Below, in pieces: positions 18,068 through 28,185 of a stretch of 46,827 nt of DNA. Both the position numbers and the translations under genes were made by a program. This stretch comes from Brevibacterium senegalense (GTDB taxonomy: Bacteria; Actinomycetota; Actinomycetes; Actinomycetales; Brevibacteriaceae): contig DYUK01000109.1 of assembly GCA_020743695.1 (NCBI GenBank), positions 1 through 46,827 of the forward strand, in the 5' to 3' direction. The notes under the pieces were generated by a model. The model ran no database searches. It was not told where the DNA came from and saw nothing but the letters and a program-made list of their open reading frames with translations. Every line of letters begins with the position of its first letter. Position 1 is the first letter of the stretch.

Positions 18068-18961
18068 TCAGGGCGCGCCTCCGCGGGCGATGAGCTCGCG
18101 TGCCAGCCGGCGGTAGGAGTCCGCCCCGCGGTGCGAGGGCGCGAAGGTCGTGATGGGCTCCGCCGCGACCGTCGCGTCCGGGAACTTGACCGTCCGGTTG
18201 ATGACGGTCTCGAACACCGTCTCGCCGAACGCGTCGACGACGCTCGCGATGACCTCGCGGGCGTGGAGGGTGCGGCCGTCGAACATCGTCGCGAGGATGC
18301 CGTCGATCGTGAGCGACGGGTTGAGGCGGTCCTGCACCTTCTCGATCGTCTCGACCAGCAGCGCGACACCGCGCAGCGCGAAGAACTCCGTCTCGAGCGG
18401 GATGATGACGCCGTGCGCGGCCGTGAGCGCGTTGACGGTCAGCAGGCCCAGGGACGGCTGGCAGTCGACGAGGATCACGTCGTACTCGTCGGACACCTTC
18501 GCGAGCGCGCGCGCCAGCACCTGCTCGCGGGCGACCTCGCCCACCAGCTGGATCTCCGCCGCGGACAGGTCGATGTTCGCGGGCATGACGTCGATGTCCG
18601 CGACCGCCGTCTGGTGGATCACTTCGTGCGGGTCCAGGCGACCGTTCATGAGCACGTTGTAGACGGACTGATCGAGCGAGTTCGGGTTGATGCCCAGTCC
18701 CACGGACAGGGCGCCCTGCGGGTCGAAGTCGACCAGCAGCACGCGGCGGCCGTACCCGGCCAGCGCCGCACCCAGGTTGATCGACGACGTCGTCTTGCCC
18801 ACGCCGCCCTTCTGGTTCACCATCGCGATGATGCGTGCGGGCCCGTGTCCGTCGAGCGGCGCAGGCTCCGGGAACTCCCGGACCGGGCGCCCGGTGGGGC
18901 CCGGTGCTGCGTCGGACTCGATGTCGAGCCGCTGCTGCGAGTCTGCCACGTGCTTCCTCAT
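18068..18961 (-). CDS. ParA family ATPase (Soj-like)
   Basis: The 297-aa protein is a deviant Walker-A ATPase: NQKGGVGKTT at about residues 49-58, VDFDPQGALS as Walker A' and DVILVDCQPSLGLLTVNAL as Walker B. It would act on the nucleoid in chromosome segregation. No ParB gene or obvious parS is adjacent; instead it sits between xerD and scpA as in other actinobacteria. Start choice is open: the ATG at 18961 abuts GAGGAG with no spacer, while a GTG at 18949 (VADSQQRLD) follows GAGGA by 5 nt. Confidence 0.93.
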   Translation of the reverse strand: MRKHVADSQQRLDIESDAAPGPTGRPVREFPEPAPLDGHGPARIIAMVNQKGGVGKTTSSINLGAALAGYGRRVLLVDFDPQGALSVGLGINPNSLDQSVYNVLMNGRLDPHEVIHQTAVADIDVMPANIDLSAAEIQLVGEVAREQVLARALAKVSDEYDVILVDCQPSLGLLTVNALTAAHGVIIPLETEFFALRGVALLVETIEKVQDRLNPSLTIDGILATMFDGRTLHAREVIASVVDAFGETVFETVINRTVKFPDATVAAEPITTFAPSHRGADSYRRLARELIARGGAP

Positions 18962-18983
18962 CTCCTCGCTACTACGGTCTGGC

Positions 18984-19931
18984 TCAGCCTATCGCGCGGG
19001 GGTGGGTCGAGGCGTACACCTCGCGGAGCGACTGCACGGTCACCCGCGTGTAGATCTGGGTCGTGACGACGGACGCGTGGCCCAGGAGCTCCTGCACGAC
19101 GCGGATGTCCGCCCCTCCCTCCAGCAGGTGGGTCGCGAAGGTGTGGCGCAGCGTGTGGGGCGTGACCCCCTCGACGCCCGCCTGCTCCGCCGCGCGGCGC
19201 ACGATCGTCCACGCGGACTGGCGGCTGAGCCTGCCACCGCGCTGGTTGAGGAAAACGGCGCCGGCCCGGTCCGTGCTGCGGGCCCGCGCGGCGAGTGCGG
19301 GCCGGCTGCGGACCAGCCACGCGTCCAGCGCTGTGCGCGCGTGGGAGCCCACCGGTACCAGCCGCTCCTTCGCCCCCTTCCCGTAGAGGCGCACGGTCCC
19401 GTGGGCGAGGTCGAGGTCGTCGAGGTCGAGGCCCACGGCCTCGCTGATGCGGGCGCCGGTCGCGTAGAGCAGCTCCAGCAGCGCCGCCGCCCGCTGCTGG
19501 ACGGCCTCGTCGCCCTGGGTCGTGCGCAGCAGCGCCTCCACCTGGGACAGGGTGAGGCCGGACGGCAGCCGCTCCGCCTGCCGGGGCGGCGGCAGCGCGG
19601 CGGCGGGATCGCTCGTGACGACCCCCTCGCCCAGCAGGTGGTCGTGGAGGCGGCGGATCGCGACGACGATGCGGGCGCGGGAGGCCGGCGCGAGGCCGTC
19701 CTCCTCGAGGCGCGCGCGGAACGCCAGCAGATCCTGCTCCGTCACCTGGGAGAAGGCGGCGGTCCCCCGGTCGTCGAGCCACGCCAGGTAGCGGCCCAGG
19801 TCGCGCGCGTAGGCATCGACCGTGTTGCGCGAGAGACCGCGCTCCAGCTCGATGAGCGTGAGGTAGTCCTCGACGGGGGCCCGCAGGGCGCGCGGGACCT
19901 CGGGCAGCAGTTGGGCGCCGTGGCGTGCCAC
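18984..19931 (-). CDS. xerD: Site-specific tyrosine recombinase XerD
   Basis: XerD resolves chromosome dimers at dif together with XerC. The 315-aa protein has an N-terminal SAM-like core-binding domain ([20 protein letters not shown]) and a catalytic domain with the arginine in [12 protein letters not shown], the lysine in [28 protein letters not shown] as Hxx[15 protein letters not shown] and the nucleophilic tyrosine. The GTG at 19931 is 1 nt after the Nudix stop and has AGGGA 5 nt upstream; the longer track ORF reads back through the Nudix gene. Confidence 0.95.
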   Translation of the reverse strand: MARHGAQLLPEVPRALRAPVEDYLTLIELERGLSRNTVDAYARDLGRYLAWLDDRGTAAFSQVTEQDLLAFRARLEEDGLAPASRARIVVAIRRLHDHLLGEGVVTSDPAAALPPPRQAERLPSGLTLSQVEALLRTTQGDEAVQQRAAALLELLYATGARISEAVGLDLDDLDLAHGTVRLYGKGAKERLVPVGSHARTALDAWLVRSRPALAARARSTDRAGAVFLNQRGGRLSRQSAWTIVRRAAEQAGVEGVTPHTLRHTFATHLLEGGADIRVVQELLGHASVVTTQIYTRVTVQSLREVYASTHPRAIG

Positions 19932-19932
19932 G

Positions 19933-22294
<2,362 letters not shown>

Positions 22295-23428
22295 TCAGCG
22301 ACGGTGCGCCAGCGCCTCCGCGTAGACGTCCAGCAGATCGTCCGCGATGAACCGCGCGGGGTCCGCGTCGTCGACCCTGCGCCGCACCGCGAACGCCGCC
22401 TGGGTGCGCTGCGCCGGGGAGTCCAGCAGGTCCGCGATCGCGTGCTGGAGGCCGGCCGTGTCCGCCGGATCGACGCGGACGGCGGCGTCGCCCCACGGGC
22501 GCGCCGTGCGCTCGGTGCCCAGGACGACGGTCGCCCGGCCCAGCTGCATGAGGCCCTCCGCGTCGACCGCCGTCATGTCCTTCGTCGCGACGACGACGTC
22601 CGCCGCGGCCAGCACGTCCGCCGCGGCGCCCTCGTCCGCCAGGACGATCGGGTGACGGCGGGTGAAGTTCCGCTCGACCGTGCTGCGCTCGCGGCCGGAG
22701 CCGGTGAGGGCGAACACGACCCGGCGGTCCGGCCGGTGGTCGAACATCGTCATCCCGGCCTCGAGGAGGGTCGTGAGCTCGTCGCCGTCGACGACGCGCT
22801 GCGGCGAGGCGACGAGGAAGGCGCCCGCGGGCACGTCGAGGTTCTCGCGGGTCTGCGCACGGCCCACGACCGGGGCCAGTCGCTTCGACACGTCCGGCGT
22901 GCGCAGCTGCGCGCGCTCCGTGACCGGCACGGTGTCCGCGAAGGAGTCCGCGATCGGGTCCGTCGTGCCCAGGACGACGGCGGCGGTCCGCTGGACGATC
23001 CGCGCGGAGGCGCCGTCGACGACCGCCGAGCTGCGGTGCCGCCCCACCGTCGCGACGAGGGCCGGACGCAGCCGGGCGGGCAGCCCCGTCATGGCGGCGC
23101 CGGCCAGTGCGGCGGCGTGGAGGCCGTGGGCATGCACGACGTCGACGTGCCGGTAGTGCTGGTGCAGGGTCAGGCTGGAGTCCGGGTCGGAGAGGGTCAC
23201 GTGGTTGCGCGCGGCGATCGGGATGATCGCCAGCAGCGGCGAGTCCGGCAGGTCGAGCGCGCTCACGATCGAGTCCCGCGCGGCGACGGCGACGTGACGG
23301 CCGGAGGCCAGATGTCCGCGGATCGCGTCAGATGCGACCTCACCCACGGCCCCGCGCAGCGTCGTGACGACGTGGAGGATGCGGGTGTCGGGTGACACTC
23401 CGCCCTGGACTGCCTGCTCAGCGTGCAT
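22295..23428 (-). CDS. GT4-like glycosyltransferase, degenerate donor site
   Basis: The 377-aa protein has a GT-B-like layout: an N-terminal half with VDVVHAHGLHAAALAGAAM and a C-terminal half with DVLAAADVVVATKD and AEGLMQLGRATVVLGTE, which aligns with the donor-binding region of family 4 glycosyltransferases. The usual E-x7-E pair is incomplete: only the second glutamate is recognisable. GGAAGGAA stands 6 nt before the ATG. It follows an intact GT4 gene on the same strand; both lie downstream of murJ and the MraY-like gene. It may be a weakly active or regulatory partner. Confidence 0.75.
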   Translation of the reverse strand: MHAEQAVQGGVSPDTRILHVVTTLRGAVGEVASDAIRGHLASGRHVAVAARDSIVSALDLPDSPLLAIIPIAARNHVTLSDPDSSLTLHQHYRHVDVVHAHGLHAAALAGAAMTGLPARLRPALVATVGRHRSSAVVDGASARIVQRTAAVVLGTTDPIADSFADTVPVTERAQLRTPDVSKRLAPVVGRAQTRENLDVPAGAFLVASPQRVVDGDELTTLLEAGMTMFDHRPDRRVVFALTGSGRERSTVERNFTRRHPIVLADEGAAADVLAAADVVVATKDMTAVDAEGLMQLGRATVVLGTERTARPWGDAAVRVDPADTAGLQHAIADLLDSPAQRTQAAFAVRRRVDDADPARFIADDLLDVYAEALAHRR

Positions 23429-23442
23429 GTGCGTTTCCTTCC

Positions 23443-23469
23443 GGTGTGGCGACGGCGCTCCGCCACGCC
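23443..23469 (-). terminator. Weak hairpin between the two glycosyltransferase genes
   Basis: GGTGTGGCG (23443-23451) pairs with CGCCACGCC (23461-23469) across a 9-nt loop with one G-U wobble. It falls just after the stop of the upstream GT4 gene and just before the ribosome site of the next one, so it may attenuate rather than end transcription. Confidence 0.35.
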
Positions 23470-23473
23470 CAGC

Positions 23474-24604
23474 CTACCGGCTGACCTCCGCGTACGCGGA
23501 CCGGGCCGCTGCGGCCGCGTCCTCCTCCGTGGGCAGGTCGAGGGCGCGCAGCGCCGCCTTCCGGCCCAGCTCCTGTCGCAGCCCCGGATCGTCCAGCAGC
23601 CGGCGCAGGCCCGCCGCGAACGCCCGGGAGTCGCCGGCGGGCACGAGGATCCCCGCGTCCTGGACGAGGCCCGGAGTGCCGCCCGTCGCGGTCGCGAGGA
23701 TCGCGCGGCCGGCCAGCATGGCCTCCTGCAGGACGAGGGCGCGGGCCTCCCAGCGGCTGGAGAGGACGAAGATGTCGCTCACCTGGTTGAGCGCGGCGAT
23801 GTCGGAGCGCTGGCCCAGGAAGTGGACGGCGGGTCGCCGCCCGTTGCGCGCGTGCTCGTCGATGCGCTGCTCCAGCCGCTCCGCCTCCGCCTCATCCGCG
23901 GAGCCCGCGATGAGGCACTGCGCCTCCGGATGGTCGGGGGCGATGTCCGCGAGCGCGTCGACGAGCACGTCGTAGTCCTTCTGCGGTGCGATCCGGCCCA
24001 CCGCCAGGATGAGGGGGCCGGTGAGCGGGATGTCCAGGTCCCGGCTGAGCGAGCTGCGCAGCAGATCCGAGTTCACGTCCTCGGCGAAGCCCTCCGGTGG
24101 GGACGCCGCGGGCGCGAACGACGCCGAGGCCGCCCCCAGGTCGCGGGCGAGCTCGACGAGGTCTTCGCTGACGCCCAGGACGCGGTCCGCGCCGCGCGCG
24201 ATCGCGGTCGCGACGGCGCGCTCCGCGCGACCGCGGGCACCGGAGCTCATGAGCGTGTTGTGCCAGCTGGAGACGAAGCCGGGACGCCCGCGCATCCCCG
24301 TGAGGGACGCGAGGGTCACGAGGGAGGCGCGGAAGCCGTGCGCGTGGACGACGTCCGCGTGGAACGTCGTGATGAGTCGACGGAGTCGACGGGCGGTCAC
24401 GGCGTCCCGCGGCGACACGGTCGTGCCGATCTCCAGCGGGGCGAAGCGGACGCGGGTGCCGTCCGCGAAGCCGAACTGCTCCTGCGTCCGGGCGGGCCCG
24501 ATGACCCCCACGGTGTCGCCCTGGTCCGCCAGGCTGCGGGCCAGTGCGGCGACGTGCGTGCCCACGCCCCCCGTGGAGGTGCCCAGAACGATGAGGATGC
24601 GCAT
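23474..24604 (-). CDS. Glycosyltransferase family 4
   Basis: The 376-aa protein is an intact GT-B enzyme: MRILIVLGTSTGGVGTHV at the N-terminus, DVVHAHGFRASL in the acceptor domain, ILAVGRIAPQKDYDVLVDAL at the domain border and the donor-binding SSRWEARALVLQEAM with the E-x7-E pair, followed by ATATGGTPGLVQDAG. It would transfer a sugar from a nucleotide donor at the cytoplasmic face of the membrane. The start at 24604 fits the fold; GGAAGG is 12 nt away, so a GTG start at 24664 adding 20 residues remains possible. The acceptor is unknown. Confidence 0.88.
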   Translation of the reverse strand: MRILIVLGTSTGGVGTHVAALARSLADQGDTVGVIGPARTQEQFGFADGTRVRFAPLEIGTTVSPRDAVTARRLRRLITTFHADVVHAHGFRASLVTLASLTGMRGRPGFVSSWHNTLMSSGARGRAERAVATAIARGADRVLGVSEDLVELARDLGAASASFAPAASPPEGFAEDVNSDLLRSSLSRDLDIPLTGPLILAVGRIAPQKDYDVLVDALADIAPDHPEAQCLIAGSADEAEAERLEQRIDEHARNGRRPAVHFLGQRSDIAALNQVSDIFVLSSRWEARALVLQEAMLAGRAILATATGGTPGLVQDAGILVPAGDSRAFAAGLRRLLDDPGLRQELGRKAALRALDLPTEEDAAAAARSAYAEVSR

Positions 24605-24682
24605 GTGCGTGTCGACCTTCCCAGAGCGTCCGCGTCCCGGTGTCCCCCGGTGACCGTCGCTCACCAGAGTAACGTCTGCGCC

Positions 24683-26281
24683 TCAGCGCAGCGCCCGCAG
24701 ATGGGTGAGTGCGGTGCGGTCCAGCAGCGCCACGAGTGCCGCGCCCGTCAGCACGGCCGCGGTGCCGGCGGCCAGGCCCGCGACGACGGAGGGCACCGGC
24801 GCGTGTCCCAGCAGCTCGCCCAGGCCCCGTGCTGTGAAAGTGCCCGTGAGCGAGCCCAGGACGGCGCCCGCTCCGGCGACCAGGAGGGTGCGCGGCAGAC
24901 CGGCCAGCGCGGTCGAGCCGCGGGCGCGGAGGATCCCCAGCAGGAGGACGAGTCCCGCGATCGTCATGCCCACGACGTGGGCGGCGCCCACAAGGACGAG
25001 GGTCCGCGGGGCCGGCGCCGCGGTGACGAGCGGGATGCCCGCGACGACGCTCAGCGCGACGGCGGACCAGCCGATCGCCGTGGCGATCGCCGCGATCCGG
25101 GATCGCTCCAGTGCGTAGAAGACGCGGGTGCCCCACGCGACGAAGCACCAGCCGGGCACCGCCCACGCGATGACGCGGACGGTGTCGCTGAGGGCGGGGA
25201 AGACCTCGCCGGCTTCGGACCGGGCCGCGTCGAGTCCGCCGAAGAAGTGCCCCAGCGGACCGGCGGCGGCGAACAGGAGTGCCGCGCCCAGCAGGCCCAG
25301 CACCACGACGAGCCGGGACGTGCGCGCGATCATCCGGTCCGTGTCCTTCGTCGCCTGCGGGTCGGAGGCCAGTTCGGACAGCCGCGGGAACGCGATCGTC
25401 GCGACCGGCACCGCGAGCACGGCGTACGGCAGCAGGTAGACCGCCTGCACGTAGCTGAAGACGACGAAGACGCCCGCGCCGCCCACGCGGTTGGCGACGA
25501 CCATGATGATGAGGATCGCCGCCTGCTGCGCCAGGAGGACGGCCATGCCGGCGGCGGCCAGGCGGACGGCCCGGCGCCCGGCCCCCACCGGGAAGCGGAG
25601 GGTCGGCCGCAGGCGCAGGCCGGTCCGCGCCGTGGGGAGCGCGAGCGGCAGGGCCAGCGCCGCGACCCCCGCGGTCGTGCCCCACCCCAGCAGGGCCAGT
25701 GCGGCCGGATCGTCGGGTGCGACCTCGGGCCCCCGCAGCCGGGCGTAGCCCACGTACACGGCGATGACGAGCAGGCTGGACAGCAGCGGCATGAAAGCCG
25801 GCCACAGGAACTTCCGGTGCGCCTGCAGCACGCCCGTCAGCACGCCCCCGATCCCGTAGAGGACCAGCTGCGGTGCGAAGACGAGGAGGAAGCCCGAGGC
25901 GTACTCGGCCTGGGCGGGATCGCCCAGCAGAGCGTGGGCGATCGGCCGGCTGAAGACGGCGACGAGGATCGCCAGCGGCAGGGTGACGGCGACGGACCAC
26001 GTCAGCAGTGCGGAGGCGATGCGGGAGGCCGTCCGCGTGTCCGCGCGGGCCAGGGGGCCCGCCAGCAGAGGGACGACCGCGCCGGCCAGCGCACCACCGG
26101 CGACGACCTCGAAGAGGATGTTCGGGACCTGGTTCGCGGACTGGTAGGCGGTGCCCACCGCACCGGCCCCCACCGTGGGCGAGAAGACGATCCACCGCAG
26201 GAAGCCGACGAGGCGCGACAGGAGCGTCGCGACGGACACCAGCAGCGCCGCGGACGCCGCGAATCGCAGCAGGCGGGGCAT
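24683..26281 (-). CDS. MurJ/MviN-like lipid II flippase
   Basis: This 532-aa polytopic membrane protein with about 14 hydrophobic segments opens with ATLLSRLVGFLRWIVFSPTVG and has the MviN-type QSANQVPNILFEVVAGGALAG and VVPLLAGPLARAD. MOP-superfamily flippases of this kind move undecaprenyl-linked intermediates outward. Its ATG overlaps the stop of the MraY-like gene by one base (TGATG) and GGGA precedes it. Actinobacteria usually carry another MurJ fused to a C-terminal domain near oriC, so this could be a second, specialised flippase; that is inference. Confidence 0.88.
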   Translation of the reverse strand: MPRLLRFAASAALLVSVATLLSRLVGFLRWIVFSPTVGAGAVGTAYQSANQVPNILFEVVAGGALAGAVVPLLAGPLARADTRTASRIASALLTWSVAVTLPLAILVAVFSRPIAHALLGDPAQAEYASGFLLVFAPQLVLYGIGGVLTGVLQAHRKFLWPAFMPLLSSLLVIAVYVGYARLRGPEVAPDDPAALALLGWGTTAGVAALALPLALPTARTGLRLRPTLRFPVGAGRRAVRLAAAGMAVLLAQQAAILIIMVVANRVGGAGVFVVFSYVQAVYLLPYAVLAVPVATIAFPRLSELASDPQATKDTDRMIARTSRLVVVLGLLGAALLFAAAGPLGHFFGGLDAARSEAGEVFPALSDTVRVIAWAVPGWCFVAWGTRVFYALERSRIAAIATAIGWSAVALSVVAGIPLVTAAPAPRTLVLVGAAHVVGMTIAGLVLLLGILRARGSTALAGLPRTLLVAGAGAVLGSLTGTFTARGLGELLGHAPVPSVVAGLAAGTAAVLTGAALVALLDRTALTHLRALR

Positions 26282-27138
26282 CAGCGTCCCATGGCGTCGA
26301 ACTCGCGCAGGCCGGGGGTCCGCTCGATGACGCGGGTGAACGACACCCGCTCACTGGCCAGTGTGAGCGCCGCCAGTCCCGCGAGCTCGCAGGCCAGCCG
26401 CGGACGGGAGGCGGTGAGCGCGGCGCGCAGGCCCAGAGCGGCGCCCAGGGCGTTCGCGCCGGCGTCGCCCAGCATCGTCGCCCCGCGCAGGTCGTCCGGC
26501 AGCAGTACTGCCGTCACGCCCACGACACCGGCGCCCACGGCACCGCTGGCCGCGGTCGCCCGCCGGCCATCCACCAGCGTCTGGACGCCCGCGATGACGA
26601 GCCCCGCCTTGAGGGCGCGGCCGGGCCGCAGGTCCAGCAGATTCAGGAGGTTCGCGGTGCCGGCGATGACGCCCCCGGCCAGGACGGCATCCACGGCACG
26701 GCCGGCAGGCGTCGTCGCGTCCGTGCGCAGCAGTGCCGCGGCCGCGACCGAGGCGACCGGGATGCCGATGACCTTGAGCGCCCCCGTCGTCACCCGGCCG
26801 CGGCGCAGGGCGCCCAGGTGTCCGCGCAGGCCCTTGGACGCACCGCGCTCCGCGAAGTCGTCGACCGCACCCAGCACTCCCGCGGCTCCCACCGCGGTGA
26901 GGGCCGCGGTCCGCGGAACGGCTCCGGGCACGCAGGCGGCGGCGACCATCAGGCCGCCGGCCGCGACTGGCCCCTCGACGAGCGACACGGGGTCGCCGGC
27001 GTGATTGGTGCGCACCAGCCGCGGGATCCGCTGATCCGCGGTGCGGCGCAGGCGCATCGCCGCCCAGGCGACCGTCCCCGCCGCCAGCCCCACGGCCGCA
27101 GCGCGCAGGATGCCCGGTGCGGTTCCTGCAGCACTCAT
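26281..27138 (-). CDS. Small MraY/WecA-like phosphoglycosyltransferase-family membrane protein
   Basis: This 285-aa, strongly hydrophobic protein carries the landmarks of the polyprenyl-phosphate phospho-sugar transferase superfamily: GAVDDFAERGASKGLRGHL, then TTGALKVIG, NLLNLLDLRPGRALKAG and LGDAGANALGAALG. These are the DD, N..N..D and GD.G elements that bind magnesium and the UDP-sugar. It is shorter than MraY (about 360 aa) and ends in TPGLREFDAMGR without the histidine-rich MraY loop. The start at 27138 (MSAAGTAPG) follows the SteB-like stop by 14 nt; the track ORF to 27531 is over-extended. Substrate unknown. Confidence 0.78.
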   Translation of the reverse strand: MSAAGTAPGILRAAAVGLAAGTVAWAAMRLRRTADQRIPRLVRTNHAGDPVSLVEGPVAAGGLMVAAACVPGAVPRTAALTAVGAAGVLGAVDDFAERGASKGLRGHLGALRRGRVTTGALKVIGIPVASVAAAALLRTDATTPAGRAVDAVLAGGVIAGTANLLNLLDLRPGRALKAGLVIAGVQTLVDGRRATAASGAVGAGVVGVTAVLLPDDLRGATMLGDAGANALGAALGLRAALTASRPRLACELAGLAALTLASERVSFTRVIERTPGLREFDAMGR

Positions 27139-27152
27139 GTCCGGCCCCCGCC

Positions 27153-28178
27153 TCACTGCGCGGCGTCCGGCAGCACGGCGGTCGCCCCGGATCCGGTCCC
27201 GTAGTCGCCGAACGTCCCGTCCAGCGCGGCCTGCGTCACGAGGGGCACGAGGACCGGCCCGGTCGCCAGGTCCGTGCCGTCGACGGTCGAGAGGTCGACG
27301 CGGTCCGCGCGCAGGTCGGCCAGCAGGCCCGCCTCCGCCGAGGACGTGGGGCCCGCGACGACCGTCGTCGTCTCCCCCGCCAGTGCGGAGGAGAACCCGG
27401 ACAGGGCGATGAGCTGGGCGGACTCCGGCTGCGCGGCCTCCGCCGTCGCGGACGCGCTGGGAGTGGGGTCCGCGGTCGTGTCCTCCGCCACGCCGGGGCT
27501 CAGCACGACGACGGCGTCCGCGTCCGTCCATTCCCCGCGGTCGATCCGGCCGGCCTCCGCGAGCACGTCGAAGAGGTCCTCCGAGGCCGCCCGCGCGTCG
27601 TCCTCGGACTGCTGGGACCCGTCCGCGGACTCCGTGGGCTGGGAGGCCGGTGCGGTCTCCTCACCGTCCCCGGCCTCGGCGTCGTCCGCTGCCGGCTGGG
27701 TGCCCAGCGCGCGCGCCAGGGCCTGGGTCACGACGGCCGCGTCGTCCTCCGGCAGCGTGGGGTCCGCGTCGCGCAGCGCGGTCACGAGGGCCTCGTCCGG
27801 GGCGGAGAAGGTCGACTCCGTGAAGTCCAGATCGGTGGCCACACCACCGCCGGCCTCTTCGATCCGGGCGCTGATCGCATCCGCTTCGTCGTGGTCCGCG
27901 CCGTTCGCCCGGACGAGGACGACGGACCGGTCCTCGAGCGCGTCCGCGACGAGGTCCGAGGCGGTCGCCTCGACGAACGCGGCCGTCTGCTGGGTCTGCT
28001 CCCGCGACACGTCCAGATCCGTCCGCAGCTGGTCGCGGTCCGCCCGCAGGCTGTCGACCTGCGAGGTGAGCGAACTGCCGATGGGGCCCTGCAGCGGACC
28101 GGCGCCCAGGACGATGCCCACCGCCAGCGCGAGGAAGACGGAGATGAGGGAGACGAGGTGGTAGCGGAAGTCGATCAC
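27153..28178 (-). CDS. SteB/MctB family membrane protein
   Basis: The 341-aa protein begins VIDFRYHLVSLISVFLALAV, a single N-terminal membrane segment typical of this family, followed by a coiled coil (about residues 35-70) and an extracytoplasmic region with acidic, Ser/Glu-rich insertions. The family is often labelled copper transport outer membrane protein MctB after Rv1698. In Corynebacterium the homologue next to SteA is SteB, a cell-separation factor, which fits this neighbourhood better. The start is GTG at 28178, 7 nt after the steA stop; the track ORF extends into steA. Confidence 0.85.
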   Translation of the reverse strand: MIDFRYHLVSLISVFLALAVGIVLGAGPLQGPIGSSLTSQVDSLRADRDQLRTDLDVSREQTQQTAAFVEATASDLVADALEDRSVVLVRANGADHDEADAISARIEEAGGGVATDLDFTESTFSAPDEALVTALRDADPTLPEDDAAVVTQALARALGTQPAADDAEAGDGEETAPASQPTESADGSQQSEDDARAASEDLFDVLAEAGRIDRGEWTDADAVVVLSPGVAEDTTADPTPSASATAEAAQPESAQLIALSGFSSALAGETTTVVAGPTSSAEAGLLADLRADRVDLSTVDGTDLATGPVLVPLVTQAALDGTFGDYGTGSGATAVLPDAAQ

Positions 28179-28185
28179 GGGATGC

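Noticed and set aside
23423-27004. 1193-aa plus-strand ORF, the longest in the track
   Set aside because: It is antisense to two glycosyltransferases, murJ and part of the MraY-like gene and has no domain or ribosome-site support.
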